The position numbers were made by a program, and so were the translations under genes. DNA of 64,000 nt from Microglena sp. YARC (taxonomy: Eukaryota > Chlorophyta > Chlorophyceae > Chlamydomonadales > Chlamydomonadaceae): the NCBI GenBank assembly GCA_022414725.1, contig CM039462.1, forward strand, positions 13,275,233 through 13,339,232, written 5' to 3'. Shown one piece after another: positions 46,700 to 58,385 of this stretch; the first letter of the stretch is position 1; every line of letters starts with the position of its first letter. The notes beneath the pieces were generated by a model. It saw only the letters and a program-made list of their open reading frames with translations. It was not told the DNA's origin and ran no database searches.

Positions 46700-49600
46700 T
46701 TGACTGAGTTGATGCTTGTAGCGCGCTCGAAGTGCAGAAAAGCGCTTGTAGTAAAGCAAAATCGACTTGAAAACAGTTAAACTTGCATGTCGTTGAATCA
46801 AGTCAAGTGAATTTAACTCTAGTTAAAAGGAAACACCAAGTATGCGTACCTTGCTTGGCTATCCAGGGTGGCTTTCACCTGGGGGGCCATGGCCATTAGG
46901 GAATGGATACAGCGTATTCGTGCTCTTCAACCTGTCTTCACATCTTTGTAGGTAATCCTAGGGAACGTTGGAGGAAGCTCTCACTAGGTAGTTCAGGAAT
47001 GTTAGGGAACAATAGGGACCAACAGGGAAAGGTCTCTGTTGTCCCCTGGGGAGCAACCCTGAAGGACTAGGAAAGAAGAAAGCCAGCTGTGCCTGATAGT
47101 CTAGAGCTCGGTTTGAGGAGTCTAGGCATCAGCTACGCAATTGACAAACGCTTACCTTCTCCGGAACCAGTCGCCAAGCATCGGCGAATAAGTAACTTCA
47201 GCAGCGTATCTGGGTCTAAATCAGCAGGGGAACACGGTCCCCTGATATACGACCAACTGAACTCGGCTAGCGCAAGCACGCCGTGCAAACATCAAAGCAA
47301 AGTACCCAATTACCATCGTCCAATCTTTCATCGCTCGCGGGGCGAATACGCAATCAGACTAGAAAGGGGCCAACCAAGGAGGGGTAGCTCGCAGTACCCG
47401 ATGCTACCATTACAGGATCCCTCACCTTTTCCAGGGATTCTAGACGATCCGGGATACCAGTCCTGCTCCGCCTGAAGATTGTAGGTGCCTGGGAACTCGG
47501 CAGCCCTTCCATGATCTCCAGATGCGGCTGCTGGACTCCTCTGCCTGCTTAGGGCAGCAGCCTCCTCCTCGGCCTGGTCGCAGCCGCGGGAATCGGCCAT
47601 CCCTAAGCGTCCTCCTTCCTCGTTAACGCTTCTGGGACAAGGCAGGTCGCTCGCTATCTGATTCGCATACTGATTCGTTCAGGCCAGGCAAGGGCCGGCC
47701 GTCTCTCTTCCCTTAGTCTCAGATCTCAGAAACTGTGCTTACTAAGTATAGTTGATGATGCAGGTAGTTTCAACGCAAGCGAGAGAGTGGTCTTCTTTTT
47801 GCGGCTTCAAGTGAATTTCGTTTGACAAAGAAAATGTGGTGTGGTTCAACGGTTTGTTCGGATGGAAATTACGGCATTTGGGCCAGGATTTGGGCTATGA
47901 GAAGTCATGGACAACGATTCGCTGGCAAATATACTCGGGTCAGATAAAATATTTTGTGGCCCCACCATTTACCGGACGACACGTCCGCATTTAATTTGTT
48001 ATATCCCTGGGTATCCGCAAAATATTTGCGATATCCTTCGTCGAGCTCAAACGCAACCACGCACTGCACCACCAGTATCCTTATTATCTTCCCCAACCGT
48101 TCTACTGCACAAAGCACAATATTCCCACAATATTGTGTTTCAACGACTTCGGCCACCTCCGCTCCCAAACAGTTGGCTCTAGACGTGCCTGCACGTGGGT
48201 GCTACTCTTTGATTTGTCGGTCTAACTACAGCATAAGCGAAGTATCAGCATCGCAGCAACCAACAATAACCTTCGCAAAGCAGTTTATCTGAGACCCCTT
48301 CAACCTTAACATGGAGCGCTGGAGGGTCTCTACTTCTATACTCTACCTCTACCTGTATACCCCTCGCTCCCCACTTCTCAAAGCAAGCGCCTGCGCTTGC
48401 AGCTAGCATGCGCCATGCTGCAGCTCGGATTTCATATTTTCGCTGTTTCTGGTCCTATGTCCATTCGTACGTTGCCAGCGTCATCTCCTAAACCCCTCTC
48501 ACACTTGTCACTCTACCCGTGGCAGTTGACCCGCAGGGTTGACCCGTGGCGCTTTCTTGACAGGAGGAAGTTTACTAACTGGCATCGGGCACTTACGTAG
48601 TGCTTTTACAAGTCGCCTCGAGCTTTGTCGTCGTCATGAGCGCCAGCGCGAGGTTTTCAAATGAAAATGCCAGCGCTATATTTGAGACAATAATTTGAGC
48701 CTGCGTACTAAGTATTGAGTGCGACCGCGGTACCCCGGGGGTACCTGCGAGCTGCACCGGGAGTACTGCGACGAAACCAGGGTCACGCGACCGCGGTACA
48801 ATCAACTGCTGTATAATTGTTACGGTTGGGATCGGGAGTACTGGAGTACAAAGAAAAAAATGTTCACTCCCCCCACGCCTAATAAGCTGAGGAGGGCTGG
48901 GACCCCCCCCCCCCCCCCCCCCCTTCAATATAAATACCCTTTTTTTGAAAAACTTAGACATGAATTCTGGGGGTTAACAATATGTCAATATGGCGCACAT
49001 AATGGCACCCTCGGAATTCCCACACAGGGATTGTGTGATAGTCAAAACTCAGTTTTGCACTCCCTTTGGGTTGCCCAAGTACTGTAGACACCCTTCACTT
49101 TTGCAGGGGGCGGCCAGAAACTGGAGTTTTCATTATGCCAGACCGGTCCAAACAAAACAGTAGGAGACTAGGAGGACAGTTTTCTCAGCATGGTTCAACA
49201 ACACTTCCCCTTGGGCCCCACCCAACTCGGCCCCAATGTTTAATGGGCCAGAGGCCACTCCAGGTTTCGTCCAAATCAGGGGAATGATGGCAGCATGGAG
49301 GCTCAATAAAGGCACCCCAATAGACACACAAAATATATAACCAAGGACCTGCCAGGACTGCTTTTCATTATTATTGAAAGTGCGCCCTGTGACTAGGCGT
49401 GGGATTCAGGACTTGTCACTACTTCAGCTCCTTTACAAGCTTCCCCATAAATTCTCTCTGGGGCTCTCATTGGACGGACAAGCATCAGCATCAGCATCAG
49501 GCATACCGAAACGAAGAGAAAGCAACCGCGTAGAACGTAGTAGAATGGCGGCGTTTCAGTGTTGTCGCAAGGGTGGTGGGTTGGGGCGGGTGGGTGGGTG

Positions 49601-49940
49601 GGTGGGTGGGGGCTGGGGGGTCGAGGCGTGTGTGGGTGGTGTGTTGGGGGGGGGGGGGGGGGGGGGGGGACACCCACACAAACACCTGGGTTTTAAGTCG
49701 TGCCAATGAACTGCCATAGTGATTCACACAGCCATTTACCCTCCCATACTCTGGGCTGGGCTGGGGTTAGGGGGGGGGGGGGGGGGGGGGGGGGAGGGTA
49801 AATACTTATTGCACCAGGTCCAAAGTGGTGCCAATAGACTACCCTTCCTAGGCCTACTCAGAAGTGGTCTCAGAATGAAATTTTGAGGTCTGAGTAAAAA
49901 AGGTAGCAAAAAGGTAGCAAAAAACAAAATGAGGGCCCAG

Positions 49941-49997
<57 letters not shown>

Positions 49998-51353
49998 TTA
50001 AATGAGGTGCTCAGAATGACCTGAAAAGTGACTTTTAATATCGCCTAAATACATGCCATTACGGCCCCATTGTCAGAAAAAATCGATCGGCGTGACTGAA
50101 AAATTTGAGGCCTGGGCTACTCCTGTTGGGATAGATGTTAAATAGAATCGAGGGGGGGGCGCGAGTCATCTGTCATGGTAGACAAGATCGCCAAGGCCAC
50201 AAGCCTCAGCAACAAATGGTGAATTGGTGACACGCCATTGGCATGACCACATTCATTGCTCAAGATGTGCCCAGCCTCATGTAGTCGCATGAATGACAGC
50301 TTCACACTCTTTTCACAGCCTTGAACTTTGCATACAACCACCTTATCTCTCCTTGCCCCTGTTTTTGGAATTTGTGCATGCTTTTGAACGGCTTGGCTTG
50401 ACTTGGCTTGGTTTTGGCTTGGCTTGGCTTGGCTTGGCTTGGCTTGGCTTGGCTTGCTTGGCTTGGCTTGGCTTGGCTTGGGGGGTTGGGGTTGGGTTTG
50501 GGGTTGGGTTGGGTTGGGGTTGGGGTTGGGGTTGGGGTTGGGTTGGGGTTGGGGTTGGGGTTGGGGTTGGGGGGGGGGGGGGGGGGCGGGATTCCCTAAT
50601 AGCGCCAATGGACTGGTCTTAGTTTAGGAACGCTCCAGTTTCACTCCCATGTCATTACCGTATGTGGGATAGAAAGAAGTGCTAGAAAAATGGATAAGTT
50701 TTGGGTGAAATCAGTTTTTGCCCTCGATACCCAATCACCCTCCCAAACTTAAGTGGCTTATAACCTTTTCCTTCTGGGCCAAAATAAATAAGATCAGATT
50801 CTTCATCCCCTCATCAGGCTCTATATTTTTGGTGCATGGGGTCAAACATCCCCCCCTCCCCCCCCCTCGCGTCGACTTCTCAGTAAATCCCAACTAAGAT
50901 TCCATGTGCCAGTCAGGCAGAGAAACTAGAGGCCCATGCAGAGCTCGTTTTTTGCAACAGCGGGTGCGCTTTGACAGCCGGTGATAGGTTTTCCCGACAC
51001 CTCGAGAAATAGTACTACACTTCCCGAAACGACGCCCCAGTTTTCCGGGACGCCCCAAAAGAGGTATGAGTTCATAGATCGGAATCACGACAGTTACCGG
51101 CACTACACGGCAGTTGTCCGGGACTACCAGAATGTGCAGGTACTGATGCATATGTAGGCAGTATATGTATTTAGCAGTACATCGGCGGAAAAAAAAGTGA
51201 AAAGTGGCGCGGCTTCCAACAAAAGGAAGGCAGTACAGCACACTTTGTGCCTTAATGCATGAAGTCTTGTGCAAGTCATTTCTCTAAAATTGCGGCTTAG
51301 ATATTCAATTGTGAGTACCTTTGGCATAAAGAATCATTGTCGAAGTCTATAAT
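46700..51353. other. Intergenic stretch, no gene recognised
   Basis: Open frames at 47,089-47,475 (plus) and 47,328-47,600 (minus, starting MADSRGCDQAEEEAAALSRQ) could be coding by composition. A minus frame at 47,905-48,168 also exists. None shows a domain or splice partner. The rest holds long C or G homopolymers (48,901-48,922; 49,647-49,670; 49,770-49,794; 49,943-49,997) and G-rich repeats. Confidence 0.4.
50395..50586. repeat. (GGCTT)n then (TTGGGG)n array and poly(G)
   Basis: GGCTTGGCTT units (50,395-50,480) pass into GGTTGGGGTTGGGG units and a run of about 17 G. It resembles the array at 36,650-36,725 and is G-quadruplex-prone. Confidence 0.9.
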
Positions 51354-51575
51354 ACAAGTCCTATGCGGCTATGTAGCGTCGCAAGCGAAAATTGGCGGAG
51401 TGTGTGGACAACGGAACGACAGGTGGCAACGATGGAGCTGACCAAAGCCAATAAGTTATGAGACAGTTGGCTGATGTGCCAGGCTTCTTCTCGGTTGTCG
51501 GACCCACAGACAGACATATCGGTAACCCTGGGGGCTCACGCCCGCCAGAAGGGGTGGGCTCAGTCAAAACCGTTT
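51354..51575 (+). repeat. Dispersed repeat family R, copy 2
   Basis: ACAAGTCCTATGCGGC, ACGACAGGTGGCAACG, GACAGTTGGCTGATGTGCC and GGGGGCTCACGCCCGCCAGA occur in the same order as in copy 1. Confidence 0.65.
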
Positions 51576-51672
51576 GTGAGCTTACCATTGCACCTCACCA
51601 TCCCACCACAGTATCCAATTTTACGAGCCTCAAGCTTTAAGGGAGTTCTTCCTTGTTGTTGTCTTTCTTGTC

Positions 51673-51703
<31 letters not shown>

Positions 51704-51795
51704 GACAATCTTCTGTATATATTTTTACATTGCTGTTTTTTTGTTGTTGTGGGGATGGTGAGGGGGGACAGGATTATAGGAAGGGGTTCTGTATT

Positions 51796-51933
51796 TAAGG
51801 AACCGCAATATGATATCATATAATGCCAGCAGTCTGACTAGGCCAAAGTTACAAATTAATTACACTCATATGATGCAATTTGTAAGGTATCATACTCGTC
51901 TTTGGACAACATCACATGATATGCCGGTCCCTA
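51796..51933. mobile_element. hAT-like MITE, second copy
   Basis: TAAGGAACCG and CGGTCCCTA inverted termini are flanked by TCTGTATT and TCTATATT (8 bp, one mismatch). The interior has the same AATATGATATCATAT and GTCTGACTAGG segments as 34,820-35,007. Confidence 0.75.
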
Positions 51934-52313
51934 TCTATATTGCAAAAGCCCATGTAATCATGTATAGTTTTCTTTTCGGCTACGAGCAGTAGCTCTATGA
52001 GCCAGCCACTGAGCTAAACTCAAATATGCCAGCAGTTCTGCACAGCTGATTGTGTATGCTTCATGGTGAACAAGCCCGTATTTGATTCGGCTCAATAACT
52101 GGTCAGGGGAGCTGCCTAGAAGCTGCTGCTCGTAGCTGGAAAAAAGCTCTGGGCCCTTCCGGGGCTTTCAATAGAGCTGGTTTCCAGAATAAAAACCTGT
52201 ACATCCGCATCCGGTACACATCTAACCGACATTGCAAACCGTCGCCGAGTAGTTTAGGACCCCACTACTCAGCTAGCTTCCACCCTATTCCCTTCCCTCG
52301 TTCTTGCTCCAAA

Positions 52314-52552
52314 ATGCAGACCATGAAGCTAAGCAAGGGATTGCAGTCAGCAGTCCGTCCTGGACGCCAGCCAACCCGCAGCGTGCGCCTGTCAGCGACC
52401 GCTGAAGTCGAGGCGCCGGCCGGTCCCCCTCCCACCAGGGCTCCTATTAACACTGCCCCCCCTCCTTCGCATATCATCAACGTCATTGAGTACAACGGGC
52501 AGTGGGAGAATGGCATTCCCCCTGTGATGGGAGCTCATCTGATGGCCTCTGG
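52314..52552 (+). CDS. 6-phosphogluconolactonase, exon 1 (transit peptide and N-terminal extension)
   Basis: The ATG in CAAAATGCAG opens MQTMKLSKGLQSAVRPGRQP. The exon ends GCC TCT GG at donor GTACGT, phase 2, which joins A|ACT of exon 2 to give ASG-TVAPTSVSK. The RSVRLSATAEV segment is a plausible transit-peptide cleavage zone. This is the only junction in the gene with no obvious copies in the next intron. Confidence 0.75.
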
Positions 52553-55500
52553 GTACGTGCTTGCTCTATGCTTGCCATAGCTCATAGTGCCGTGACTGCT
52601 ATTAATGTTGCATCGAAATCGGGAGCATGCTTCAGGCTGGAGCCGAGTCCAACTTCAAAGGCTCTATAGTTAGTTTCCCTGGGGTCAGCCCACTTGGGTT
52701 GGAGCATGACGATGATGATGCTTAGATATTTTTGCATGTTCAGATGTGCAGCTGCTTATCGCAAAACGCTGGGTTGTAGAAGGCTCGGAATGAACGCATC
52801 CCTCCTAATTCTGCATTACGGGTAACCCATACAACCTCGTTCAGAGGAAGCGGGCTAGCCGGCTGCGGGATCGCATTTTTGTACATCAGCGCGTCTTCGC
52901 TCTGTCTCGATTGAAATATCGATGCGCCGACGGAATGGCCGCTGGACCCGAGTCGAGTCCTGCCATGCTAGATCAGCTCGCAAGCTGAAAAGCTCTGCGA
53001 ATGAGCTTTCTCGATATCACTATCGCATGGGATGTTTTTGCATCTGACTCACGTCCATCTTACACGTCCGACCCTTGCAGCAATTTCGGCCAACTTCTAG
53101 CCTGCTTCCCCTTCGAAGAGTCGGACCAGAGTTTCGTCCCCCATTGCACGCTGTTACCCCCATTTCGACGTTGTCATATGCCGCTACTGCACCCCTCATG
53201 CAACCCCTAGTCCTTGCTGGTTGGCAGGGCGAACTCGTTCCCCCCCCACTGTCCTCACATTTCGAGAGGATTTTGAGGGCTCAGCTTTTGAACTTGATTT
53301 TTTTCTTCAGTTTTCTGTTTGATCCGACTATGACTCAGCTATTCCCGTGAATCCATTGAAGGAGTGCATAGCCAATCAATTAAGAGTTTCGCACGTCCCA
53401 TCAACCCTCACCCACAAGCACACACACACACGCACACACACTCACTGCCCCACCCACCCCTCCCTATACGCACACCCTTCCCCCAATACACACACACGCA
53501 TGCACACACACTCGCACCAAGCATGTGCTTTCGAGCACGGGCTGGTATGGCAGGGTCTAAGCATAGCGGAAGTATGGGAGGGCAGGGCAGACCCTAAGCG
53601 TAGCTTATGATTGGCAGGGCAGGGCCTGAGCGTGGCGTAAGCATGGCATGGTATGGCAGGGCCTGGGCATAGTGGAAGTATGGCAGGGCTTGAGCATAGT
53701 GGAAGCATGGTATGGAAGGGCCTGAGCATAGCGTAAGCATGGTAGTGCAGGGTAGCTTAAGAAAGCCAGGGGGGGACCTGAGCATAGCGGAAGCATGGTA
53801 TGGCAGGGCCTGAGCAGAGCGGAAGCATGGTAGTGCAGGGTAGCTCAAGAAAGCCAGGGGGGGACCTGAGCATAGCGAAAGCATGGTATGGCAGGGCCTG
53901 AGCATAGCGTATGCATGGCAGTGCAAGGTAGCTTAAGAAAGGCCAGTGTGGGTGGGTGGGTGGGTGGGTGTGTGTGGGGGGGGGGGGGCAAGTGCAGCGT
54001 ACGCATGCCAAGAAACAGTAGAGCATGAGTGTAGCATAAGCATGGTCGGGCAGGGCAGGGCAGGGCCTGAGCGTATCATACGCAGGATATGTGGATTGAA
54101 CAGGCATAGGCACGATAAAATACATGTTGGGAGCTTAGGCCTTGCATTAGCACCCTTACCCACACATCCTTACTATACATTTCACATTTATACCACCACG
54201 TTACCATCCCAAAACCGCCCTCACCCCCACCCCCACTTGCAGAACCATGGCCCCCGCTTCGGTCTCCTAGGGTGTAGGCATTCCCTTCTACCCCTTTGAC
54301 CTTGCCCACTTTGCCCACCCACATCCACCCCCACCCCCCACCCATCCTTACTGTCCGTAATCCATTCTCACCACCACCATCACATGCAGAACCATTGCCC
54401 CCACCTCCGTCTCTAAGGGTGTAGGCATTCCCTTCTACCCCTTTGACCTTGCCCACTTTGCCCACCCACATCCACCCCCACCCTCACCATCCTTACCGTC
54501 CCTAATCCATTCTCACCACCACCATCACGTGCAGAACCATCGCCCCCACCTCTGACCTTGCCCACTTTGCCCACCCACCTTTGACCTTGCCCTCTTCGCC
54601 CACCCACATCCACCCATCCTTACCATCCCTAACCCACTCCCACCACCACCACCACCTGCAGAACTGTGGCCCCCACCTCCGTCTCCAAGGGTGCTGGCCT
54701 TGGCGTCTACCCCTTTGACCTTGCCCACTTTGCCCACCCACATCCACCCATCCTTACCATCCCTAACCCGCTCCCACCACCACCACCACCTGCAGAACTG
54801 TGGCCCCCACCTCCGTCTCCAAGGGTGCTGGCCTTGGCGTCTACCCTTTTGACCTTGCCCACTTTGCCCACCCACATCCACCCATCCTTACAGTCCCTAA
54901 TCCACTCTCACCACTACCACCTCCACCTCCACCTGCAGAACTGTTGCGCCCACCTCGGTCTCCAAGGGTGCTGGCCTTGGCGTCTACCCCCCGGACGTTG
55001 CTTACTACTCATTGGAGGGCAACAGCGAAATCTGCGTGAGTGTCGACGCTGCCTCTGCTGCCTCTGCCCTGGGTTCCAGCATCGCCGCCTCATGCACCAA
55101 AGCAGTGGAGCAGAAGGGAGTATTCTCTCTGGTCATCTCAGGGGGGTCCTTGCCCAAGATGCTGGGCTCTTTGTCCAGCGCCCCCATCCAGTGGGACAAG
55201 ACGCACATTTTCTTTGTGGACGAGAGGAACGTGCCCTTTTCTGACAACGACAGCACCTTGAAGGCCTGCAGGGAGGAGCTATTCTCTAAGGTGGGCGGAG
55301 GGATTGGGATGATGGTGGTGGTGTTCGGGAATGATGGGGGTGTGTGCTGGTGGTGTTTGTGTGGTGGTGTTTGTGTGGGGGGGGCGTGAACGCGCCCTTC
55401 TCTGATAACGACAGCACCTTGAAGGCCTGCAGGGAGGAGCTGTTCTCTAAGGTGGGTGGAAGGTTTGGGGTGGAGGTGGTGGCACCCACATACACACACT

Positions 55501-58385
55501 AACACACACAATCACATACACACATACACACATACACTCACATACACATACATGCACACACACACACTCTCGTGCGCACATACATACACACATGCACTAA
55601 CACACGCATACACACATTCATTCAGATAACAGGTTGCAAGCAAAATAAGGCAGCGCAAAAAGCAGAATGATCAAAGCAGGTATGCGTGTTGATGAGAATA
55701 ATCAAAGCAGATATGCGTGCGGTACACACACATACATAAACACATACATGCTCACACAAACACACATGCACACATACACGCATGCACACATACACCCACA
55801 GACACACATACACGTACACACACCTCACATAATCACATACGCACACCCACCTGACAGGGCAGCAACGAAGCTAGAGCCACAATGACTAGTGCAGTACTCT
55901 CCTATTGGGTGTTTGTCTGTATGGTGGTCTTGCTGGGGTGGGTTGTGGTGGGTGGGGGGGCGGGTGAGGTGGGGGGAGGGATACCCGTATCACCCACCTT
56001 GTTCTCCAGACATCTTGCAAGATGTCTGGAGAGCACTCGCAACTGTGTAGTTCAACATTATTACATAAACATATATCGGGAGGGGTGGGTGGGTATCGAA
56101 TCCCACTGGATGCAGGTCGGGTGTGGAATCTAGGCAAGTAGTAAGTCGCAATCATAGCAAAGACCCGCTGTGGCAGTGGTTGGGACCGCTGGGTAATCAC
56201 CTTGAGCTTGCAGTCGTAGATGCCTTCTGCTGCTTTGAAGGGGCTGGTCATCCTACATTGCATTACTCTCCATGCAACGCCATGCAACGCAACACCATGC
56301 AACACCACGCAACACCATGCAACACCATGCAACACCACGCAACACCATGCAGCACCACGTAACACCATGCAGCACCACACAACACCACGCAACACCACGG
56401 AGCACCATGCAACACCACGCAACACCATGCAACACCATGCAACACCACGCAACACCACGCAACACCATGCAACGCCACGCAACACCATGCAACACTATGC
56501 AACACTATGCAACACCACGCAACACCATGCAACACCACGCAACACCTCGCAACACCCTGCAGCTCCACGCAACACCTTGCATTACTCTCCATGCAACACC
56601 ATGCAACACCAGGGTATTACTCTCCATGCAACACCACTACTCAACCAAGGTACCTCCCCTCACTTTTGACAGGTCAGCATCCACGAGGCCAACGTGCATG
56701 CCACCCTATAGAACTTGCTCGCCGGCAAGGGCAAACTGCATTGCTTTCCATGCAGCACCAGTACTTAACCATCGTCCCTCCCCTCCCTCCTCCTCCCCTG
56801 AACTTCCCTCGCTCCTCACCTCCTCCCCTACGCTCTTCCTCCCCTGACCTTCCCCCGCTCCTCACCTCCTCCCCTCGCTCCTCCTCCCCTGACCTTCCCC
56901 CGCTCCTCCCCTCCTCCCCTACGCTCTTCCAGGTGAACGTCCCCGAGGCCAATGTGCACGCCATCATGGAGAACCTTCCCACCGACAAGTGCGCAGTGCA
57001 GTACGAGGGGCAGCTGCTATCTCTCCGAGGCTCTGTGTTAACATTCAACAGCCAAGGCCTGCCCGTGTTCGACATGATCCTCCTAGGTGGGCCCAACTTA
57101 TAATTTACAATATGTTTGACTAATAATTTGCAATTTTAAGTTAATTTAATTTTACTAATAATTTCCTTTTTGTTTAACTAATAATTTGCAAATATGAGTA
57201 ATATAATTTGCAAATGTAAAATATATATTTCAACTCTCTGTGTTAACATTCAACAGCCAAGGCCTCCCCGTGTTTGACATGATCATCTTAGGTGGGCCCA
57301 ACTTGTACCAGCAAATACTAAATAGCTTACAAATCTGAGTTTTTTTATATTCCAACCCTTGAGGTGACTCAAAACAGCCAGGGCCGTGTTCGACAGCCAC
57401 GGCCGTGATCGATGTGATCCTCATAGGTGGGCCCAACTTGTACTTGCAAATACCAAATAACTTGCAAATATGAGTTTTTTCTATTCCAGTCCTTTGAGGT
57501 GACTCAAAACAGCCAAGGCCTCCCCTTGTTCGACATGATCCTGTTAGGTGGGCCCAACTTATAGAGCAAACATAAATGATAAGGAAATATACATTAATTG
57601 TATTACCGCCCTGTGTGTTGACTTTCATGTAAGGGCCTCCCCGTGTTCGACATGCTCCTCCTTCCAAGACTGGTACTTGCAAAAACTAATAACTTGCACC
57701 TTGAAGCAGACACAACCAGCTGTCTAGAACTGCTGACCACTCCCTTCTCTCCCCACCCCAAGCCACACACTCCCTTCCCTCCCCACCCCAATTCAACCAA
57801 TCCCATCCCACCACACCAACCTCGCACAGGTCTTGGCCCCGATGGCCTCGTCGCCTCCCTCTTCCCCCACAAGTCCCAGCTCACCGCCACCACCTCCTGG
57901 GTTCTCCCCGTCACCATCTCCCCTAAGCCACCCACCCACTCACCTCCCTCCCCACCTCCCCACCCCAAGTCACCAAATCCCATCCCACCCCACCAACTAT
58001 GCACAGGTCTTGGCCCTGATGGCCACGTCGCCTCCCTCTTCCCCCACAAGTCCCAGCTCACCGCCACCACCTCCTGGGTTCTCCCCGTCACCAACTCCCC
58101 AAGCCCCCTCCGACCGCATCACCATGACATTGCTGTCATCACGCTGCCAAGGAGGTTGTCTTCTTCGCCATGGGCAAGGACAAGGCCGATGTTGTCCACC
58201 GTGCACTTGAGGTGCAGGCCCTCCCTGGCTCCCTGCCAGCTCAGCTGGTCCGCCCTGAGAGCGGTACACTCACATGGTACCTTAACTCTGAGTCAGCAGG
58301 CGAGTTGAGCCCCTCCATGTGGGAGGACGCCAAGGCATACCCTAGGTCTACCTTCCCTAAGCCTGTCAAGGCTGACTCAGCATGA
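52314..58385 (+). CDS. 6-phosphogluconolactonase, probably plastid-targeted (4 exons)
   Basis: Four exons join in matching phases to a protein of about 375 residues. It hydrolyses 6-phosphoglucono-1,5-lactone to 6-phosphogluconate, step two of the oxidative pentose phosphate pathway. Motifs in order: VISGGSLPKML, THIFFVDERNVPFSDNDS, FDMILLG and GPDGHVASLFPHKSQL, all diagnostic. The N-terminal 30 residues are rich in Ser/Arg/Gln with few acids (MKLSKGLQSAVRPGRQP), as in chloroplast transit peptides. An extension of about 60 residues (IEYNGQWENGIPPVMGAHLM) before the enzyme domain is unrecognised. The last exon needs several 1-bp corrections around 58,090-58,150. Introns carry repeated copies of their own splice junctions. 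Confidence 0.85.
53400..53530. repeat. CA-rich simple repeats
   Basis: (CA)n and (CACG)n tracts within intron 1. Confidence 0.85.
53545..54080. repeat. Minisatellite GCATGGTATGGCAGGGCCTGAGCATAGCGGAA
   Basis: About 14 units of 28-70 bp with a higher-order unit including GTAGCTTAAGAAAGCCAGGG. It is interrupted by a (GGGT)n/poly(G) tract at 53,948-53,989. In intron 1. Confidence 0.9.
54160..54930 (+). repeat. Five copies of the exon 2 acceptor junction
   Basis: Acceptors near 54,238, 54,386, 54,530, 54,657 and 54,791 are each CACCACC..TGCAG|AACC(T)G, followed by up to 60 bp of exon 2 start (GCCCCCACCTCCGTCTCCAA). Then CTTTGACCTTGCCCACTTTG replaces the exon. The copy at 54,238 has TCCTAG where the exon reads TCCAAG. 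The two nearest the exon are practically identical. Confidence 0.95.
54939..55290 (+). CDS. 6-phosphogluconolactonase, exon 2 (substrate-binding half)
   Basis: Acceptor ACCTGCAG|AACTGT, donor TCTAAG|GTGGGC, 352 bp, phase 2 in and phase 0 out. It codes TVAPTSVSKGAGLGVYPPDV, then GVFSLVISGGSLPKML, then WDKTHIFFVDERNVPF and SDNDSTLKACREELFSK. The SGG loop and DER..P motif are the conserved phosphate/lactone-binding elements. Confidence 0.85.
55385..55480 (+). repeat. Copy of the exon 2 donor junction
   Basis: The last 65 bp or so of exon 2 (TCTGATAACGACAGCACCTT through TTCTCTAAG) and donor GTGGGTGG recur, 162 bp downstream of the true donor. Confidence 0.95.
55490..55850. repeat. (CACATA)n-type microsatellites
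   Basis: CA/ACAT-rich simple sequence with two copies of ATGATCAAAGCAGGTATGCG-like text at 55,665-55,725. In intron 2. Confidence 0.9.
56003..56032. other. Perfect 30-bp palindrome
   Basis: TCTCCAGACATCTTG is followed immediately by its exact reverse complement with no spacer. Located in intron 2 of the 6-phosphogluconolactonase gene. Confidence 0.9.
56260..56645. repeat. CATGCAACAC decamer minisatellite
   Basis: About 35 units of about 10 bp (CATGCAACAC/CACGCAACAC). Open frames of His/Asn/Thr or Val/Leu/Cys are artefacts of the 10-bp period. Confidence 0.95.
56665..56735 (+). repeat. Copy of the exon 3 acceptor junction
   Basis: TTTGACAG|GTCAGCATCC with ACGAGGCCAACGTGCATGCC parallels exon 3 (VNVPEANVHA) but reads VSIHEANVHATL and then a TAG stop. 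Confidence 0.9.
56933..57086 (+). CDS. 6-phosphogluconolactonase, exon 3
   Basis: Acceptor CTCTTCCAG|GTGAAC, donor CTCCTAG|GTGGGC, 154 bp, phase 0 in and phase 1 out. It encodes VNVPEANVHAIMENLPTDKC, then AVQYEGQLLSL and LPVFDMILL. The next exon completes the conserved FD.+LLG.GPDGH motif. Confidence 0.85.
57225..57670 (+). repeat. Four copies of the exon 3 donor junction
   Basis: Near 57,292, 57,425, 57,546 and 57,660 the exon end (CCAAGGCCTCCCCGTGTTCG, then ACATGATCCT) and donor-side GGTGGGCCCAACTT are repeated every 120-135 bp with an AT-rich tail. The most distal copy lost the donor (CCTCCTTCCAAG). Confidence 0.95.
57830..57930 (+). repeat. Copy of the exon 4 acceptor junction
   Basis: CGCACAG|GTCTTGGCCCCGA and about 90 bp of exon 4 are duplicated 177 bp upstream of the real exon. 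The active-site motif reads GPDGLVASLFP (His replaced by Leu), which marks this copy as the non-functional one. Confidence 0.9.
58007..58385 (+). CDS. 6-phosphogluconolactonase, exon 4 (catalytic and C-terminal part)
   Basis: After acceptor TATGCACAG the exon reads GLGPDGHVASLFPHKSQL and WVLPVTNSP with the canonical catalytic GPDGH. Between 58,090 and 58,150 the expected PSDRITMTL..AAKEVVFFAMGK is split over three frames. About four missing bases next to CCCC/CCCCC runs and nearby would restore it. The last frame runs MGKDKADVVHRALEVQALPG to LVRPESGTLTWYLNSESAGE and a TGA at 58,383. Assembly indels are more likely than decay, because flanking codons are perfectly preserved. Confidence 0.75.

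Noticed and set aside
54160..54930. Multiple alternative first exons of the lactonase
   Set aside because: Each copy leaves exon sequence after about 60 bp for intron text and lacks a donor; they are acceptor copies.
56260..56847. Two overlapping frames of about 190 codons (His/Asn/Thr-rich)
   Set aside because: Ten-base minisatellite artefact.
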